NCBI GenBank assembly: GCA_902777855.1
Contig: CACYVN010000004.1
Location: 1-64,000, forward strand
Length of the DNA stretch: 64,000 bases
Source of the DNA: an uncultured bacterium
GTDB lineage: Bacteria > Cyanobacteriota > Vampirovibrionia > Gastranaerophilales > Gastranaerophilaceae
Reading direction: 5' to 3'
The notes under the pieces are model-generated. The model saw nothing but the letters and a program-made list of their open reading frames with translations. It made no database searches and was not told the DNA's origin. The position numbers and the translations under genes are program-made. Positions 61,793 to 64,000 of this stretch are shown piece by piece (position 1 is the stretch's first letter; each line of letters starts with the position of its first letter).

Positions 61793-61820
61793 AAAAGACT
61801 ACGACAAGTAGTCTTTTTTG
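61793..61820 (+). terminator. Terminator after tRNA-fMet
   Basis: AAGACTAC pairs with GTAGTCTT around GACAA, followed by a T-run. A near copy occurs at 61946-61970. Confidence 0.85.
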
Positions 61821-61918
61821 TTGGTCGCTTGGATTTTCACCGAGGTTCAGCTTCGTGGCTTCGCCACTGCGCATACAGGCTCACACGCTTCGCAAAAGGC
61901 TTAGCGGTTCGCTTTGTA

Positions 61919-61941
61919 AAATCCAGCTCCCGCAACCATTT
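61919..61941 (+). repeat. Duplicated tRNA-fMet 3' end (att-like direct repeat)
   Basis: A 23-bp stretch (AAATCCAGCTCCCGCAACCA plus TTT) is identical to 61767-61789 in the tRNA gene, 152 bp away. Both copies are followed by near-identical terminator hairpins (TAAAAGACTAC and CAAAAGACTAC). The rest of the tRNA is not repeated. Confidence 0.8.
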
Positions 61942-61972
61942 ACAAAAGACTACAGAAGTAGTCTTTTTTTGT
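61942..61972 (+). terminator. Second copy of the tRNA-fMet terminator
   Basis: AAGACTAC/GTAGTCTT around AGAA, then seven T. Part of the duplicated tRNA 3' segment. Confidence 0.75.
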
Positions 61973-62009
61973 TATCACACGGAATTTATTTCCTGGGAAC
62001 AAAAAGTGC
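61971..62009 (+). repeat. 39-bp direct repeat, copy 1
   Basis: Begins GTTATCACACGGAATTTATT and ends CAAAAAGTGC. It matches 62270-62308 with one mismatch. It directly follows a hairpin with a T-run. Confidence 0.75.
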
Positions 62010-62205
62010 TACCTTTTTTTAGGACATTTGGTCGGAAGGAGTGAATGTTTTGGGACGCAAAAGCTGTCAATTTTAGTAAGTTTTAGCGATTTTAGAAGGT
62101 CGGAAGTTGTTTGATTATTACCCCTCAAAATGTCCGGAATGTCCAGTTTAGATAACAAAAATGTCCGCTATATTACACTCTCTTTACAAATATTTGTACT
62201 CAAAA

Positions 62206-62259
62206 GTAGGGTTGACTTTAGTCAACCAAAATATGTCGGTAGACTGAAGTCTACCCTAC
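62206..62259. repeat. Inverted pair of REP-like hairpins
   Basis: GTAGGGTTGACTTTAGTCAACC (stem GGTTGACT/AGTCAACC, 62206-62227) faces the complement of GTAGGGTAGACTTCAGTCTACC (62238-62259). Each unit begins with GTAG and each forms its own hairpin, and the two can also pair with each other. A T-run follows. Confidence 0.7.
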
Positions 62260-62269
62260 TGGCTTTTTT

Positions 62270-62308
62270 GTTATCACACGGAATTTATTTTCTGGGAACA
62301 AAAAGTGC
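62270..62308 (+). repeat. 39-bp direct repeat, copy 2
   Basis: Same sequence as 61971-62009 with one mismatch (TTTT for TTTC). It also directly follows a hairpin plus T-run. Confidence 0.75.
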
Positions 62309-62465
62309 CATGCTGAATGTATTTCAGCTTCTATACATTTGATTGAAGCATAGCATATAAGATTAATAACCAAACATGCAGATTCCGCCCGAGAAGAAAC
62401 GTTTTGCACGAAATCAAAGATTCCGGAAAAAAGCAGGCAGCTTCGAAATAAAAAGAAAATCGAAT

Positions 62466-63206
62466 TTACTCTGCAATTCGTGCAGGGAAATTACTTTTTA
62501 AAAGATTATTAACAAACTGCTGGGCTTTTTCATGTGAAGAATAAACCCCGACCTGCAGTGTATAAGACCCGCCTAAATTCTTTACTATCGGATTAACACC
62601 GATTCCCGCATCCTGTATAATTGATTTTGCCACTTCTGCCTGCTTTTCGGTTGCATAATAACCTACAACGACCTTATAAGTTTTTGAATCAACAGGAGCA
62701 GGAGCCTTTGTTTCTTTTGAAACAACCGGAGCTTTCTGAGTTTTATCTTCTTTATCCTGCTTTTGGTCTGCCGGTTCTTCGGCTTTTTTCTGTTGCAATT
62801 TTGCATCCTGCATTTCGGCTTCCATCTCACCGACAGTCTTTTTGACCTGTTTTGGAAGAACAACTTTTTCATCTAACTCCGGTGAGAAAATTCCGTCACC
62901 TTTGATGTTACCGTCATCTTCATCCCGCAAATGTTTTAATCTCTCGTCAACAGAACCTTGGACTCCTTCATCCTCAAATTCTGCATACTCCTCATTATCC
63001 GCAATACCAACATCAACATTTGGAGACAAAATTTTGGCAAAACCCAAAAATATCAGTATCCCTATTACAAGAACCGAGATAAAAACAGTCAAATCCTTGT
63101 AAGAACGCTTGTGAACTTTTTGTCTGTATTCATCATAAGAAAAATGCGTTCTGTCACCATTTGGATTTTCTTTATTTGCTTTCGCATTACTTGTATTTTT
63201 TAACAT
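62466..63206 (-). CDS. SPOR-domain membrane protein
   Basis: A 246-residue protein with a basic N-terminus (KVHKRSYKDL), one membrane helix (about 40-60, TVFISVLVIGILIFLGFA), an acidic/charged linker and a C-terminal SPOR domain (about 170-246: TYKVVVGYYATEKQAEVAKSIIQDAGI, SYTLQVGVYSSHEKAQQFVNNLLKSNFPARI). SPOR domains bind denuded septal peptidoglycan, so a division-site role is likely. Its start overlaps the DUF366 stop by 1 bp. Confidence 0.9.
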   Translation of the reverse strand: MLKNTSNAKANKENPNGDRTHFSYDEYRQKVHKRSYKDLTVFISVLVIGILIFLGFAKILSPNVDVGIADNEEYAEFEDEGVQGSVDERLKHLRDEDDGNIKGDGIFSPELDEKVVLPKQVKKTVGEMEAEMQDAKLQQKKAEEPADQKQDKEDKTQKAPVVSKETKAPAPVDSKTYKVVVGYYATEKQAEVAKSIIQDAGIGVNPIVKNLGGSYTLQVGVYSSHEKAQQFVNNLLKSNFPARIAE

Positions 63207-63760
63207 TACACACCTCTGACCTTTGTGCTTGCAAGTTTTATGTCATCAAGTTCCGCTGAATATTTTTGCATAACTTCAAGCGCAAATACTTTTATATCTT
63301 TTATACCCAAATCACTCTCCAAACCCGAAACTGATATTGGTGCCCCGTCGGAAATTATATTCAATCCTGTGTGAATCAAAACAGATGTGAGTGATTTTGT
63401 GGCAATTGAAACAGATAATTTTTTACCGTTTACAAACAAATCATCCCCGTCTCTTTTTACGCTAAATCCTCTGTTTTCAAGAGCTTCTTTGATTACGGTA
63501 ATTAAAAGTCTTTGTCTTAATACTCCCTCAACAAGTTCAGTATTAAACTGTTCCGTTATAAAACTGAGCATATATCTGCTGTAAATCGGCTCATTATTAA
63601 TCACGTCCTCAATATCTACCATTTCAGATAACTTAACTTCACATTCCCCGCAAAAAGCTACAATAGCATCCCCCTGAATTTTAAAATTTTTATATATCCA
63701 GTGTGGTGCAAGCTGAGAACCAATATATTTAATTTCGTTATCAATAAAAAGTGTTTTCAT
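63206..63760 (-). CDS. DUF366-family protein
   Basis: A 184-residue cytoplasmic protein that matches DUF366: MKTLFIDNEIKYIGSQLAPHWIYKNFKIQGDAIVAFCGECEVKLSEMVD, HIEDVINN-type region, MLSFITEQFNT, and LSVSIATKSLTSVLIHTGLNIISDGAP. The family has no proven function. It lies directly behind queC (5 bp), which suggests a link to 7-deazaguanine (queuosine) metabolism. Confidence 0.85.
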   Translation of the reverse strand: MKTLFIDNEIKYIGSQLAPHWIYKNFKIQGDAIVAFCGECEVKLSEMVDIEDVINNEPIYSRYMLSFITEQFNTELVEGVLRQRLLITVIKEALENRGFSVKRDGDDLFVNGKKLSVSIATKSLTSVLIHTGLNIISDGAPISVSGLESDLGIKDIKVFALEVMQKYSAELDDIKLASTKVRGV

Positions 63761-63764
63761 ATCT

Positions 63765-64000
63765 CTAACCGAATATTTTTTTTATATAATCCTGTGCATT
63801 GTTCGCTTCAAGAGCATGCTTCAATCTTACGCAGGATTCACATATTCCGCAATGTCCGCTCCCGCCCATATAACAACTCATTGTCAGCTCAAGCGGAATA
63901 TCGTTAGACAAAGCCAACATGACTATATCATTCTTATCGGAATTTAGCAAGGGTGCAACAACTTTAGCCCTATTCATTGTCGAATACTTAAACTCCTCAT
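63765..64000 (-). CDS. queC: 7-cyano-7-deazaguanine synthase, C-terminal part (cut by window edge)
   Basis: The frame stays open to the window end, so the N-terminus with the ATP-PPase loop is missing. What is seen is EEFKYSTMNRAKVVAPLLNSDKNDIVMLALSNDIPLELTMSCYMGGSGHCGICESCVRLKHAL. The four Cys (CY...HCGICESC) form the QueC zinc site, and the PLLNSDKNDIVMLA region is typical. QueC makes preQ0 from carboxydeazaguanine for queuosine. An internal ATG at 63977 is not the real start. Confidence 0.9.
   Translation of the reverse strand, partial: EEFKYSTMNRAKVVAPLLNSDKNDIVMLALSNDIPLELTMSCYMGGSGHCGICESCVRLKHALEANNAQDYIKKIFG

Larger units (their letters stand above)
61787..62465. other. Repeat-rich intergenic region after tRNA-fMet
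   Basis: About 680 bases without a credible gene. They hold a duplicated tRNA 3' end and terminator, two copies of a 39-bp direct repeat, an inverted pair of REP-like hairpins and GC-rich hairpin sequence (GTGGC-TTC-GCCAC near 61855). Short frames at 61760, 62130 and 62376 are not supported. Confidence 0.6.

Noticed and set aside
61919-61941. A second tRNA gene
   Set aside because: Only the 3' end of tRNA-fMet is repeated; no D-arm or anticodon arm can be built upstream.
62376-62501. A 41-codon basic plus-strand frame
   Set aside because: No Shine-Dalgarno, overlaps the 3' end of the SPOR gene on the opposite strand and no family likeness.

Overview
The window looks like chromosome from an uncultured gut Cyanobacteriota of the Gastranaerophilales (Vampirovibrionia/Melainabacteria) type. 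This is an inference from three things. The genome is AT-rich. It combines an LPS-type envelope (waaA, LptB/LptF, heptose adenylyltransferase) with LCP and CDP-polyol proteins. It also carries lineage-style proteins: a pilin-like protein opening MKKGFTLAEVLITLGIIGVV and large proteins of unknown function with FTG/FSG motifs near their ends. No phage, insertion sequence, CRISPR array or rRNA was seen.

Layout: 1-970 is a noncoding block of degenerate GC-richer repeats, followed by a small RHH regulator. 1.3-5.9 kb is one minus-strand gene train (CpaE-like ATPase, unknown, NanE, 55-aa ORF, ROK kinase, 73-aa ORF, UbiA). 6-10 kb holds tyrA, a HAD phosphatase, DAHP synthase and a REC/GGDEF protein whose A-site is degenerate but whose I-site is intact. 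10-15 kb holds a DUF805 protein, rlmN and proBA; a 433-bp nested inverted-repeat element lies between divergent rlmN and proB. 14.9-17.8 kb is an accessory block of small genes (XRE regulator, TPR, PD-(D/E)XK-like, secreted Gln-rich). 17.8-26 kb holds ccdA/thioredoxin, panCB, a YvcK homologue, pxpA, a NAGPA-type protein and lptF/lptB. 26.7-29 kb holds four flagellar rod genes.

29-43 kb is mostly envelope: rfaE2-type gene, HNH-like protein, HI0933-type flavoprotein, folK, waaA, then GH13-like, LicD, CDP-polyol phosphotransferase, TarI/IspD-like, SDR, acyltransferase and an MsbA-like exporter. The last set could build and export a phospho-polyol-decorated surface glycan. 43-47 kb is a tandem pair of FTG-motif membrane proteins. 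47-60.5 kb holds a TonB-like protein, mtnA, ruvC, a CHAP protein, tRNA-Arg(CCG), LemA, two DUF3137 paralogues, an LCP protein, two secreted paralogues, a TPR-glycosyltransferase, an FtsL candidate and rsmH. The end holds the pilin, tRNA-fMet with a duplicated 3' end, REP-like repeats, a SPOR protein, DUF366 and a 5'-truncated queC.

Several noncoding signals stand out: REP-like hairpins with a 5' GTAG arranged as inverted pairs at two loci, the rlmN-proB palindromic element, and -10 boxes that sit almost on the start codon.
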